A stretch of 44,105 nt of DNA, from NCBI GenBank assembly GCA_016744295.1, contig JADGEQ010000053.1:1-44105 (forward strand), written 5' to 3'. The notes below the pieces were generated by a model. The model did not search any database and was not told the origin of the DNA. It was given only the letters and a program-made list of their open reading frames with translations. Shown here piece by piece: positions 25,814 to 34,684 of this stretch (the stretch's first letter is position 1; each line of letters begins with the position of its first letter). The stretch is from Desulfobacteraceae bacterium (GTDB lineage: Bacteria; Desulfobacterota; Desulfobacteria; Desulfobacterales; Desulfobacteraceae). Made by a program: the position numbers and the translations under genes.

Positions 25814-28800
25814 ATGAATGCACCTCAAACACAAATAGATCTGGAAAAAAAAATACATCTGCTGGAAACCATTTCAGAATATGCCAGGTCTCTGAGCGCT
25901 GCCAATTCATTTAAAGAAATTTGTGACGCCGTGATGCTAACCTGCATGGGGCAAAAAGGAATAGATGTAACGGCTGTCCTCATTGTTGAAAAAGATGCTT
26001 ATTCCCTATTTGAAATCAAATCGATCCGGGGATTTAAGAAAAATTTGATCGGGAAAAAAGTAGAATTCCCCCGAAAAATAATAGATGGACTGGCAGGCCG
26101 GCAGCATTACCGGGTCATCCAAAGCTTTCTTGAAGAAAACCACCCCTGCGTGAAAATACTTAAGAAATTGGACAGCCAGCTTTTACTGCCCATCATGTAT
26201 CATTCAAAACTGATCGGTATTCTTTCCTGCAGTGGAAAAATCTCAGGCATGGACTATCTTAAAGAAGACATCAGTTTCCTGGAGTTGATCACCATCCATG
26301 CCGGTATTTCAATAAACAATATCTGGATGCACCAAAAACAAATAACAAGTAAAAAAAGACTGGAACGGATAATCTTTGAACTCCAGGCTCTGGATGAGGT
26401 CAACAGCTCCCTGGCAGCAACACTAGAGCCGGAAGCGGTTTGCAAAAAACTTCTTTTGACCGTCACAGGCTATCTGACCGCTGAATCCGGCGCCATTTTT
26501 CTTGCGAACCGGGGAAACCCTGGACAATTTGAACCCATTGCCCATACTGTGGTTGGTTCTTTGTCTTGTCTCAAAAATATTCCTGTTGCAGAAGAACTGC
26601 TGCCGTTAATCCTGAATCAGAAGCTGTTTCGCAAACAGGACCAGGTACTCCCTATTTTTTCAACCTTTTTCAAGGCGCATCAAATGTCGATCTGCTTGCC
26701 CATAAAGGGATCAAAACGGATTGCTGGTCTTTGTTTTTTTGGAGAAAAAGCCACAGGAGCGTCATATAAACAGCAGGAACTGGATCTGGCAGTAATGCTG
26801 GTTCAGCAATCCCTGTCCCCCATCCGAAAAAGCCTGCTGTATCAGGAAGTAGAACAGCGGGTTATCCAGCGGACAGCCGAATTAGAAGCTGCCACCCGGG
26901 CAAAAAGTGAATTCCTTGCAAACATGAGCCATGAGATTAGAACCCCAATGAACGGTATTATAACAGCCTCTGATCTGGCCCTGGATGAAGACCCGAGACC
27001 CAAGGTCAAACATTATCTCAAGATTATCAAAACATCCGGCCACTCCCTGTTGCGAATCATCAATGATATCCTTGATTTTTCAAAGATAGAGGCTGGTAAA
27101 CTGGAGCTGGAGTCCGTACCCTTCCGACTGGACCATTTTATTGACAGTATTGTGAATTCATTTGTTTCAACTGCAAATGAAAAAGATATAGAGCTGCTGG
27201 TGGATATAGATCCCAGTGCGCCGACCATGCTCATGGGAGATTCATTGAGAATCCAACAAATCCTCAACAATCTATTGAGCAATGCGCTTAAGTTTACAAA
27301 TAAAGGAGGGACTGTCTGTGTGTCCATCCAAACCATTGAAATCCGATTTGATGCTGTCTCCTTTAAGTTTGCGGTCAAGGATACGGGAATGGGGATGTCG
27401 CCTAAAATCCAGGGTGAACTTTTTCAGCCCTTTGCCCAGGCGGACGCATCCACCACACGACAATTCGGCGGTACCGGACTTGGCCTCAGTATTTGCAAAC
27501 AGCTTGTTGATAAAATGGGGGGTGAAATATGGGTGAAAAGCACCCCGTCCAAGGGGAGCATTTTTTTCTTCAGCCTGACCCTAACCCGCCAGCTTGTTTC
27601 AGATGAAAAAAATTATATGCTGCCGGATGACTTGGCAGCACTTAAAGTTTTAATTGTTGATGATAATTCTGACAGCCGTGCTATTACGGAAAAACTTCTT
27701 GCTTCTTTTGGATTTTCAAGCGTATCTGTTGGTTCGGGAGAAGCTGCCCTGGCAAAACTTTCCATGCCCGACCCCCATGGGGCTTTTGATCTTTTTATCA
27801 TTGATTCTATAATGCCTGGGCTCAGCGGAATCCAGACAGTTCAAACGCTCAGGGATCTCAATCTAAAAACACCCATTATCATGATGACGGCTTTTGGACA
27901 GGACAAAACCCGGCCGCTTGAACAAAGCAAGGATATCAATGCCGTTGTTTATAAGCCGATCAAGGCATCTTCCCTTTACGATGGGATCATGGATGTGTTT
28001 GGAAAACTCAGCTTAAAAACGAAAAACCAGTCAAAAGCAAAAACCTTTTCCTATCAGGATCGTATAAAAGGAATCCGCGTGCTTCTGGTCGAGGACAACT
28101 TAACCAACCAAGAAATTGCCCATGCGGTTCTGGATAAAGCCAAGGTCAATCTCGCTGTTTGCAATAATGGCAGGGAGGCGGTTTTGGCTGTGGAAAAGCA
28201 AAATTTTGATGCAATTCTCATGGATATTCAAATGCCGGAAATGGATGGATATGAAGCAACCAAAATCATTAGAAAAACCAAAAATTTGGTGGAACTTCCC
28301 ATCATTGCCATGACAGCCCATGCCATGAAAGGAGATGAAGAGAAATGCCTTTCAGCAGGTATGAACGGTTATATTACCAAACCCATCAACCAGGCAATCC
28401 TGTTTCAAACCCTGTGGGAGTTTACCCGATCAAAGTCAAGCGGATCAAAGTCAAGCGGATCAAAACCAAACGGATCAAAATCAGATGGGGTCAAACCCAT
28501 CGGGCCAAAAGCGTTGTCAGCCCCAAAAAACTCTAAAATTATTTTTTTGGAGAAAGAGAGTGACCCGGATCTGCCTTCAATGCTTCCCGGATTGAATATT
28601 GATGAGGCCCTGGAGATCGTCTGTCTTTCAAAGCCTGTGTTTAAAAAAATTTTAATCAACTTTTTCCAACATCATCAGGACACCTCACGCCAATTCAAAA
28701 AGATCTTACAAGAAGAGAACTGGGAAGGCCTTTTATTTCTTGCCCACAGAATAAAGGGTGTCTGTGGCTATATCGGTGCACATCCGTTGCAGGAGACCAC

Positions 28801-28951
28801 CCAAAAACTTGAATCTGCCTGTAGAAAAAAGGATCCGAAAGAATTAGATATTCCGTTGATAAAGAACCTTGTAGCCAGTGTCATAGCGGAATTTGACCAG
28901 ATAATGAACTCGCTTTCCCTGATCGCAAATACGCGGACCGATAAACCCTAG
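25814..28951 (+). CDS. hybrid histidine kinase (GAF-GAF-HisKA-HATPase-REC-REC-Hpt)
   Basis: This 1045-residue soluble kinase begins with two GAF-like sensory domains (about residues 15-175 and 195-345) and a coiled linker. HisKA follows with ANMSHEIRTPMNG (His373), then a HATPase with NLLSNALKF, DTGMGM and GGTGLGLSICKQLV. Two receiver domains have phospho-acceptors Asp664 (IIDSIMPG) and Asp804 (LMDIQMPEMDG). A Ser/Lys-rich repeat linker is near residue 880, and a C-terminal Hpt domain carries His978 (LAHRIKG). All phosphotransfer residues are intact, so it can run a full internal phosphorelay. It lacks membrane spans, implying a cytoplasmic signal or recruitment by partners. No separate DNA-binding response regulator is adjacent. 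Confidence 0.93.
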   Translation: MNAPQTQIDLEKKIHLLETISEYARSLSAANSFKEICDAVMLTCMGQKGIDVTAVLIVEKDAYSLFEIKSIRGFKKNLIGKKVEFPRKIIDGLAGRQHYRVIQSFLEENHPCVKILKKLDSQLLLPIMYHSKLIGILSCSGKISGMDYLKEDISFLELITIHAGISINNIWMHQKQITSKKRLERIIFELQALDEVNSSLAATLEPEAVCKKLLLTVTGYLTAESGAIFLANRGNPGQFEPIAHTVVGSLSCLKNIPVAEELLPLILNQKLFRKQDQVLPIFSTFFKAHQMSICLPIKGSKRIAGLCFFGEKATGASYKQQELDLAVMLVQQSLSPIRKSLLYQEVEQRVIQRTAELEAATRAKSEFLANMSHEIRTPMNGIITASDLALDEDPRPKVKHYLKIIKTSGHSLLRIINDILDFSKIEAGKLELESVPFRLDHFIDSIVNSFVSTANEKDIELLVDIDPSAPTMLMGDSLRIQQILNNLLSNALKFTNKGGTVCVSIQTIEIRFDAVSFKFAVKDTGMGMSPKIQGELFQPFAQADASTTRQFGGTGLGLSICKQLVDKMGGEIWVKSTPSKGSIFFFSLTLTRQLVSDEKNYMLPDDLAALKVLIVDDNSDSRAITEKLLASFGFSSVSVGSGEAALAKLSMPDPHGAFDLFIIDSIMPGLSGIQTVQTLRDLNLKTPIIMMTAFGQDKTRPLEQSKDINAVVYKPIKASSLYDGIMDVFGKLSLKTKNQSKAKTFSYQDRIKGIRVLLVEDNLTNQEIAHAVLDKAKVNLAVCNNGREAVLAVEKQNFDAILMDIQMPEMDGYEATKIIRKTKNLVELPIIAMTAHAMKGDEEKCLSAGMNGYITKPINQAILFQTLWEFTRSKSSGSKSSGSKPNGSKSDGVKPIGPKALSAPKNSKIIFLEKESDPDLPSMLPGLNIDEALEIVCLSKPVFKKILINFFQHHQDTSRQFKKILQEENWEGLLFLAHRIKGVCGYIGAHPLQETTQKLESACRKKDPKELDIPLIKNLVASVIAEFDQIMNSLSLIANTRTDKP
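28426..28485 (+). repeat. 15-base tandem repeat inside the hybrid kinase gene
   Basis: Four units of about 15 bases (consensus CGGATCAAAGTCAAG) encode the linker SKSSGSKSSGSKPNGSKSDG between the second receiver and the Hpt domain. The first two units are nearly identical and the others have drifted. Such repeats can change copy number in frame and lengthen or shorten the linker. Confidence 0.75.
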
Positions 28952-29043
28952 TATCATACTGCGACAAGTGGCCAAAAGATACCTCCATCATGCGGATAAG
29001 AGCAACCATGCAAACCTCTCTGATGAGCCCTGGGGAAATATGA

Positions 29044-29072
29044 TTGACAAATCCTTAAATTTTTGAAATATA
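29044..29072 (+). promoter_or_regulatory. possible promoter of small membrane gene
   Basis: TTGACA (29044-29049), a 17-base spacer and AATATA (29067-29072) precede the gene starting at 29110. The -10 box is weak, and TATAAG lies two bases further on. Confidence 0.35.
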
Positions 29073-29109
29073 AGAGAATTTTGATAATCCCTGTACAGAG
29101 GAGTATACC

Positions 29110-29394
29110 TTGACCGGAGTAAGTGAAATCCTTGTATTAATCCTGCTGATTTCCGGCATCCTGATTCTTCCGAGAATGTTCAAACCAGCCCCCAAAGCCG
29201 TCCGGGCCAAAAAAAAGAAACCCATATCTAAAATGACAAGAGCCGGTATTGTTGTGTCCATCCTAATTCCAGCCATTGCAGCCGTTGGGTTAAAGCCCTG
29301 GAGCGGCAATCTTGTCCTCTTTGTTTCCATTGGTATCATTCCTGTTCTCCTGGCCTGGGCCATGGCCTGGATACTGGCCGCACAAAAACAATAA
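29110..29394 (+). CDS. small membrane protein, unknown function
   Basis: This 94-residue protein has three hydrophobic stretches (about residues 5-21, 45-62 and 67-90) separated by a strongly basic loop (KAVRAKKKKPISK). I recognise no family. The start is a TTG preceded by GAGGAG at good spacing. It sits alone between the hybrid kinase and hsp20, with a promoter-like sequence upstream. By the positive-inside rule the basic loop should face the cytoplasm. Confidence 0.6.
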   Translation: MTGVSEILVLILLISGILILPRMFKPAPKAVRAKKKKPISKMTRAGIVVSILIPAIAAVGLKPWSGNLVLFVSIGIIPVLLAWAMAWILAAQKQ

Positions 29395-29469
29395 CCTCCC
29401 TTACATCTTGTTTCACTTTATTTTAGGCATAGCCACTCCCATAGTTGATTCTCATTACTTTTTATATTA

Positions 29470-29487
29470 ATATTATTTTAATAATAT
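29470..29487. repeat. AT-only inverted repeat upstream of hsp20
   Basis: A perfect 8-base inverted repeat (ATATTATT-TT-AATAATAT) lies about 40 bases upstream of the possible hsp20 -35 box. It is not the CIRCE element. A regulator-binding role is possible, but sequence this AT-rich can form such repeats by chance. Confidence 0.3.
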
Positions 29488-29510
29488 AACATAAAATTAA
29501 ATTATTATTC

Positions 29511-29538
29511 TTGACACAATTCAGTATGTGATTATTTT
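29511..29538 (+). promoter_or_regulatory. possible promoter of hsp20
   Basis: TTGACA (29511-29516) with TATTTT 16 bases later (29533-29538) lies about 75 bases ahead of the hsp20 start codon. It does not match the heat-shock sigma-32 consensus. Confidence 0.4.
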
Positions 29539-29610
29539 CTATTTCAAATGATAATCCGACATCAATAATAATGAGTCTGATTAATCACCAACAAAAACAG
29601 GAGGAACCAA

Positions 29611-30069
29611 ATGAGACTTGTAAGATACACCCCCTTGAACGACTTCACATTATTGAAAAATTCTTTTAATGATTTTTTTACAGATCCCATTGTCAAAGAA
29701 AAATCACAAAACTGGCAACCTGCAGTGGATATTTTCGAAGAAGGAGACAGCATCGTCTTGAATGTGGACCTTCCCGGTGTTAAGAAAGAAGATATTCAGG
29801 TGAAATTAGAGGAAAAGGTGCTGATCATTTCCGGCCAAAGGCAAACTGAACCCGTAAATGCTGAGGATGAGAGCCCAGGAACAGATGAAACAACATTTTT
29901 TAGAAGAGAACGCATATATGGCAGTTTCAGTCGGAGTTTCACCCTGTCACCCGAGCTTCTCCCGGACAATGAAAACGAAGTGGATGCCCGCGTTAAAGAT
30001 GGAATTCTGACAATAATCCTGAAGAAAAACAAGGTCAAAGAAACAGTGAAACAGATTACCATTAATTAA
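29611..30069 (+). CDS. small heat shock protein Hsp20
   Basis: This 152-residue protein has the alpha-crystallin domain from about residue 45 to 140: WQPAVDIFEEGDSIVLNVDLPGV, ISGQRQ, FRRERIYGSFSRSF and the closing DGILTIILKK. A C-terminal KQITIN supplies the I-x-I/V anchoring motif. Hsp20 proteins are ATP-independent holdases. A strong AGGAGG ribosome site precedes the ATG. It is a single-gene unit ended by a clear terminator shared with the opposing Qrc operon. Confidence 0.95.
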   Translation: MRLVRYTPLNDFTLLKNSFNDFFTDPIVKEKSQNWQPAVDIFEEGDSIVLNVDLPGVKKEDIQVKLEEKVLIISGQRQTEPVNAEDESPGTDETTFFRRERIYGSFSRSFTLSPELLPDNENEVDARVKDGILTIILKKNKVKETVKQITIN

Positions 30070-30078
30070 TAAAAACAT

Positions 30079-30134
30079 AAAAAAAGGCGCATCTCAAACC
30101 GATATCAAAACCGGATGGAATGCGCCTTTTTTTT
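30079..30134. terminator. bidirectional terminator between hsp20 and qrc operon
   Basis: Perfectly paired arms (AAAAAAAGGCGCAT at 30079-30092 and ATGCGCCTTTTTTT at 30120-30133) enclose a 27-base loop. T-runs are present in both reading directions, so it can end both converging units. Confidence 0.88.
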
Positions 30135-30170
30135 GACAAAAAACAATATTACAACTTACTGTATTAACGA

Positions 30171-30329
30171 CTAATGATGTGACTCTCCACTGTCATTCAT
30201 GGTATCCATGGCTGCCTTTACGATGACAAATACCATACCAGCTCCCAGGATGGAAACAGCGAACCATAAGCCGCCCATGAAAACAACATGGCCAATGTCC
30301 CAGACCCATTCAAAACTAAATGGAAACAT
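30171..30329 (-). CDS. 52-residue single-span membrane protein at the end of the qrc operon
   Basis: The frame starts MFPFSFEWVWDIGHVVFMGG, continues with a hydrophobic helix (about residues 14-38), and ends in an acidic/His tail (DTMNDSGESHH). An AAAGGAG ribosome site lies at ideal distance before the ATG. It begins only 21 bases after the qrcD stop and ends before the operon terminator, so it is almost certainly co-transcribed with qrcABCD. I recognise no named family. Size, single helix and position recall small accessory subunits of respiratory membrane complexes (such as CydX or CcoQ), but that is analogy only. Confidence 0.7.
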   Translation of the reverse strand: MFPFSFEWVWDIGHVVFMGGLWFAVSILGAGMVFVIVKAAMDTMNDSGESHH

Positions 30330-30350
30330 TATTTTTCTCCTTTTTGTTTA

Positions 30351-31595
30351 TTACTCAGCCTTGGACTGATTTAATTCCCGTTCCTGGGGGAACACCGGCA
30401 GATACCGATAGGCAACTGCGATGAGAATAACGCCGTAGGCAACCGGCAGAATGCTGGTGGCCACTTCCTGCCAACTAGGGATATAAAGCGCCCAGGTGTC
30501 AAAGGACATAACCGGTACTGCCATGATCTGGAGCACCATCACCCAGCGGTTCAAACAAACGCCGATAACTCCCAAACTAATGGCGACCAATCTCATAGTC
30601 GGGTTTTCCCGTGTGCTCTTGTTGAGCAAAAGAATGCCAGGAACCACACCACAGACAACAATTTCAGCAATCAGAATCCAATATCCATAGAATGAATTAT
30701 TGGTATAGAAATGACTCATTTTGAAACCAAGACTGGGAATCGTAACCGTTGCCCAATAGATGGTGTCAATTATTTTGGCTATGATATAGGTGGTGATCAT
30801 CCAGCCGGAAATCTTGGCCAGCAGATGAACTGTTTTGTCACTGACCAGCTTTTTGCCTGTAATCGCTTCTGTGATTTTAGTAACCAGCAGGGTAAAACAA
30901 GGACCAAAGGCTGCGGCAGACCAGGTAAAGAGAAAAAACGTCCAGGGCCAGATCAGCAATCCTTCACGAACGGCAAAGGGACGGCCGTACATGACCCCTG
31001 CCACACCACCAAGGGATCCTTGATGAAAAAAGGAAAGAAAGGCACCGGTTGCAGCAAAAATAGCCATCACCCCATGCATGTTATGGGCAAGATGATGGAA
31101 AAAAGGTACCTTATTCGCCTGGCGGTTTTCCAGGATATTGGGGATAAACTCAATGGTCAGAACAGCAAAGTAGCAGGAAAGACAAAAGGCCACTTCGGTG
31201 AGCATCGAATGGACATTTGCATGCCAGAAAATAAACCATCCCCGCAGGGGCTGTCCAATATCAATGGCCAGGATCAAAAGAGCCGAACTATAACAGATAA
31301 ACCCGATGATCACGGCAAAGTTAATGATATTTTTCAGTTCATCCACTTTAAAAATATATTTCAATAACCCGGTAAAAAATGCCCCGCCTCCAACGGCGAT
31401 AACGGCAAGATCGGCCCAGATCCACAGGGCAAATCCATAATAATCATTCATATTCGTCTGGTTCAAGCCTTTAAACCAGCAGAGAAACATGGCATAAACG
31501 CCCCAGAGAACCACGACCCCGACAATGCTGATCCCAAACATGAACTTTGGAAATGAGCACCGCTCAGCGCCTTCAGGTATTAATGCAGAATCCAT
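30351..31595 (-). CDS. qrcD: menaquinone reductase membrane subunit QrcD (NrfD family)
   Basis: This 414-residue protein has about ten membrane spans and belongs to the NrfD/PsrC family of quinone-interacting subunits. Clear features are the charged loop DIGQPLRGWFIFWHAN and the PFAVREGLLIWPWTFFLFTW segment. In the Qrc complex of sulfate reducers this subunit holds the menaquinone site. It is the fourth gene in the fixed order qrcA-B-C-D. An AGGAG precedes the ATG. Length and topology are typical, and assignment rests mainly on operon context. Confidence 0.9.
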   Translation of the reverse strand: MDSALIPEGAERCSFPKFMFGISIVGVVVLWGVYAMFLCWFKGLNQTNMNDYYGFALWIWADLAVIAVGGGAFFTGLLKYIFKVDELKNIINFAVIIGFICYSSALLILAIDIGQPLRGWFIFWHANVHSMLTEVAFCLSCYFAVLTIEFIPNILENRQANKVPFFHHLAHNMHGVMAIFAATGAFLSFFHQGSLGGVAGVMYGRPFAVREGLLIWPWTFFLFTWSAAAFGPCFTLLVTKITEAITGKKLVSDKTVHLLAKISGWMITTYIIAKIIDTIYWATVTIPSLGFKMSHFYTNNSFYGYWILIAEIVVCGVVPGILLLNKSTRENPTMRLVAISLGVIGVCLNRWVMVLQIMAVPVMSFDTWALYIPSWQEVATSILPVAYGVILIAVAYRYLPVFPQERELNQSKAE

Positions 31596-31628
31596 ATTTA
31601 AATACTCCTAACATAGGTTTTGGATATT

Positions 31629-32486
31629 TTACTCATGGGATGAAGATCCATGATGATTCTTAACCTTATCCCACTCACCATCAAGATAATTATCCCCAGC
31701 TTTTCTGACCCATTCACGTTCTGACAGGTAATAGATCTTGGTGTTGGTGCCCAGACGCTCTAACAATCTGAAAACCTTTGGGTTTCTTGACTTACCCACC
31801 ACATCTTTGTTCATGGGATCTGGATGGGGATCGGGTTTTACAATCTGGTGAACCGCGTGGGAAGGATTATTCAAATCACCGAAGACGATTGCACCGGCCG
31901 GACATGCAGTTGTACAGGCAGTCTGGTATTCATCTTCTTCGATGCTTTCCCGTCCTTCACCATATGCTTTCTCCCTTGCCAACTGATATCTGTGGTAGCA
32001 AAGACTGCATTTTTCAACAACCCCCCGCATACGGGGAGATACATTGGGACTCAGGTAATTTTCCATACCTTCGGGCCATTTGGGATCCCACCAATTAAAA
32101 TACCGCGCATGGTAGGGGCAGGCCCCCATGCAGTAGCGGCATCCAAAACACCTTGTATAAATCTGGCTGACAATGCCGGTATCATAGCCGTAATCCGTGG
32201 CCGTTGCCGGACAAACGGAAACGCAGGGGGAATGGCCATGGCCTCCTTTTCCCTCGCAATGCTGGCAGGGCCTTGGCATATAGACAACCTGGGTATCAGG
32301 AAATGATTTACCATTGGTCAGTTTGTAAACGCGCATCCAGGTGATGCTATCCTTTTTTCTGGACTCGTCCTCCTTGAAGGGAACATTATTCTCCGCCATG
32401 CACGATACCATGCAGGAGCCACATCCCGTGCATTTGTCCAGATCGATAACCATCCCGAACTTATGTGCTTTTTTATCTTGTATCAT
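31629..32486 (-). CDS. qrcC: menaquinone reductase iron-sulfur subunit QrcC
   Basis: This 285-residue ferredoxin-like protein has four cysteine clusters: CTGCGSCMVSC, CQHCEGKGGHGHSPCVSVC, CFGCRYCMGAC, and CSLC paired with a later CTTAC. This is the DmsB/PsrB-type four-cluster wire. It would pass electrons between the periplasmic cytochrome/QrcB side and the NrfD-like QrcD. There is no Tat signal of its own, so it may be exported by hitch-hiking on QrcB, as in related complexes. It lies 31 bases after qrcB. Confidence 0.92.
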   Translation of the reverse strand: MIQDKKAHKFGMVIDLDKCTGCGSCMVSCMAENNVPFKEDESRKKDSITWMRVYKLTNGKSFPDTQVVYMPRPCQHCEGKGGHGHSPCVSVCPATATDYGYDTGIVSQIYTRCFGCRYCMGACPYHARYFNWWDPKWPEGMENYLSPNVSPRMRGVVEKCSLCYHRYQLAREKAYGEGRESIEEDEYQTACTTACPAGAIVFGDLNNPSHAVHQIVKPDPHPDPMNKDVVGKSRNPKVFRLLERLGTNTKIYYLSEREWVRKAGDNYLDGEWDKVKNHHGSSSHE

Positions 32487-32517
32487 CAGAACCTCTTAAG
32501 ATTTTTATCCATGTAAT

Positions 32518-34638
32518 TTATGCCTTGGAAAGTTTGGCTTTTATGCCAAAGGCAGCATCCAGTCCTGAACCGGATTCAATTACCGGGCCTATTAGATCAT
32601 TCACATTCACACCCTTGTTTGAGACAAACTTATTGTCAAAGGTGTGACCAAGACCTCTTACCATCCCAATGACACCCGGCATGATCCCTTCATTAAAATC
32701 AACCTTCACCTTTGCCACCCCCACAGGGGTTGTCAGGAGAGCATCACCGCCGTCTTTAAGCCCCTTGGCAGTTGCAGGGTTGATTTCCACGACAATATCC
32801 TTGCCCGTCAACACCCTGTCGGAAACCGTTTTCATGGCAAAGGGAGAGACCGCCGGAACCGTTCCTGTCAGACGCATATTGTCGATGGGAATCAATGTCA
32901 GTTCAAAATCCCCCTGGGCCTGGATGGTGGATGGATTGTTGGATAAAAAGGTAAAATCGACATCGGGTATTCCCTCCGGCGCCCCTTGGGAAATCAGAAC
33001 ATATCCCTCCTCGGACAAAGAATCCCAGACATCAGGGGTTATACTTTCAAGACACTCCCCATAGCTCGCCCAGTCAAAATTCTCGGCAATGGTTCCCCCA
33101 AGGGCCTGGGCCAGAAGAATCAGTGTATCCCCCGGATCCTTGGTATCAAAAACAGGTTTGATAACCGGTCGGGTCAACCCAATGACATTTTTTGCAAGGC
33201 CAGCTTGAGAAGGTACATCTTGGGTTCCCTCAAGAAAGGTATTGGTGGGGAAAATCAAATCCGCTTCCATTGCAGTTTCATCCAAAAAGGATGAAAAACT
33301 AACCACAAAGGGAATTTTTTTAAAGGCCTGTTTCACCCGCTTGGGATCACCCAACGAATAACAGGGATTGGCATTGTATACAAAAAGTGCATCAACAACC
33401 GGTTTATCGCTGGCATTCAGTTTCGCCACAAGATCATTGACAGAACCTGCAAGTTTTTCCTGCCCGGCACCTGTTTCTGCAACCTCATCCAGGACAGCCT
33501 CGGGAAATGAGATATACTCATTTGCAGGCATGACAAAGGCGCCGCCTTTTTTGTTCAAATTGCCCACAAGGCAGTTCAGGGTATGGACAGCAGCAAATTC
33601 CTTCAGACTCTGCCCTGTTTTTCCCCTGCCCTTTCCGGGAATGGCCACCGGCATTTTTGCCTTAACAAACAATTCGGCAATTTTTTCAATATCAGCCGCT
33701 TTGATCCCGCAGATTTGGGCAACCTTGGCAGGCGCATATTCTTTTTGAACCATGATGGCAAATTTGTTGAAACCAGCTTTAAAATTGGCAGCATCAAATT
33801 TATTATTTTTAATAATCTCAGCACAGATACCAAGGGCCAGGTCGCTTTCGGTTCCGGGTTTGATGGGAATCCATTTATCGGCATTGGCAGCCGTATTGGA
33901 TAGCCTTGGCTCTATCTGATAGAGCTTGGCATGCCTTTCTTTTCGGGAAGCATTGGCCTTAAAACAACTCACCGGAGATCCCCAGCCTTCTATGAGCCCT
34001 GCACCAAAGCTTAAAACAAAGTCCGAATTTTCAAGATCAAATCCAAGGGTGTATCCATCCCCGTGCAGGGTTTGAGCTGTTAGTTCTATACAGGATTCAA
34101 GGCTTGGCATGGCATAAAGATTGGAAGATCCAAAACCGGTTAAAAACCGGTTAAAAAGAGCGGAAACCGATCCCTTTTTCTTGTCTGTAATACAGGCAAG
34201 TTTTTGGGGTGCCTTGTTTGCTCGAATGTCGCCAAGCTTACCCGAAACAAGGGCAATGGCATCTTCCCAGGAAATAGCCTCGAATTTATCACCATTTTTT
34301 CTCAGGGGAGTTTTGACCCGGGCCGGGTCATACAAGTATTGAAGGCCTGCAATGCCGTGGAGGCATATGCCGCCGTCATTGATCGGGTATTCGGCCAGTC
34401 CTTCAATTTTAACAGGTCTGCCGGCAATTTTTCTGACACTGATACCACAATTTCCCGGGCACAGGTTGCAGACCGAACTTTCATAGGATATTTCACCGTC
34501 AACCGGGACAGGAGTCCACGGCCAGTTCTGGGTCCAGATTGAAGAATCATCTGTTAGTTTCAACCCAACAGGGGAAACCACAACACCCGCAACTGCGCCA
34601 AGGCCCAATCCCAAGAAGCTTCTTCTATCAACTTTCAT
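32518..34638 (-). CDS. qrcB: menaquinone reductase large subunit QrcB (molybdopterin oxidoreductase family)
   Basis: This 706-residue protein starts with a Tat signal (DRRSFLGLGLGAVAGVVV), so it is exported folded. An N-terminal cysteine motif follows (CNLCPGNC, then GGICLHG), which could hold an iron-sulfur cluster. The remainder follows the molybdopterin oxidoreductase plan, including the C-terminal molydopterin dinucleotide-binding domain (VEINPATAKGLKDGG). The Desulfovibrio homologue is reported to contain no molybdenum, and no obvious Cys/Sec/Ser metal ligand stands out here. It acts as a structural or electron-transfer subunit in the periplasm. The gene sits between qrcA and qrcC. Confidence 0.9.
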   Translation of the reverse strand: MKVDRRSFLGLGLGAVAGVVVSPVGLKLTDDSSIWTQNWPWTPVPVDGEISYESSVCNLCPGNCGISVRKIAGRPVKIEGLAEYPINDGGICLHGIAGLQYLYDPARVKTPLRKNGDKFEAISWEDAIALVSGKLGDIRANKAPQKLACITDKKKGSVSALFNRFLTGFGSSNLYAMPSLESCIELTAQTLHGDGYTLGFDLENSDFVLSFGAGLIEGWGSPVSCFKANASRKERHAKLYQIEPRLSNTAANADKWIPIKPGTESDLALGICAEIIKNNKFDAANFKAGFNKFAIMVQKEYAPAKVAQICGIKAADIEKIAELFVKAKMPVAIPGKGRGKTGQSLKEFAAVHTLNCLVGNLNKKGGAFVMPANEYISFPEAVLDEVAETGAGQEKLAGSVNDLVAKLNASDKPVVDALFVYNANPCYSLGDPKRVKQAFKKIPFVVSFSSFLDETAMEADLIFPTNTFLEGTQDVPSQAGLAKNVIGLTRPVIKPVFDTKDPGDTLILLAQALGGTIAENFDWASYGECLESITPDVWDSLSEEGYVLISQGAPEGIPDVDFTFLSNNPSTIQAQGDFELTLIPIDNMRLTGTVPAVSPFAMKTVSDRVLTGKDIVVEINPATAKGLKDGGDALLTTPVGVAKVKVDFNEGIMPGVIGMVRGLGHTFDNKFVSNKGVNVNDLIGPVIESGSGLDAAFGIKAKLSKA

Positions 34639-34684
34639 AAGTCAAGTCCTCTATAAAGTTTGAATTTCTTGTGTTCTAGGCCGC

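Noticed and set aside
28426..28485. CRISPR-like repeat cluster
   Set aside because: Units are contiguous with no spacers and encode an in-frame protein linker, so this is a coding tandem repeat.
29395..29610. CIRCE, ROSE or sigma-32 control of hsp20
   Set aside because: No CIRCE inverted repeat, no sigma-32 consensus, and no clear hairpin pairing with the Shine-Dalgarno was found; only an AT-only inverted repeat is present.
30711..31367. 218-residue rightward frame opposite qrcD
   Set aside because: Antisense shadow of the NrfD-like gene; composition is unlike a real protein and no start signal is present.
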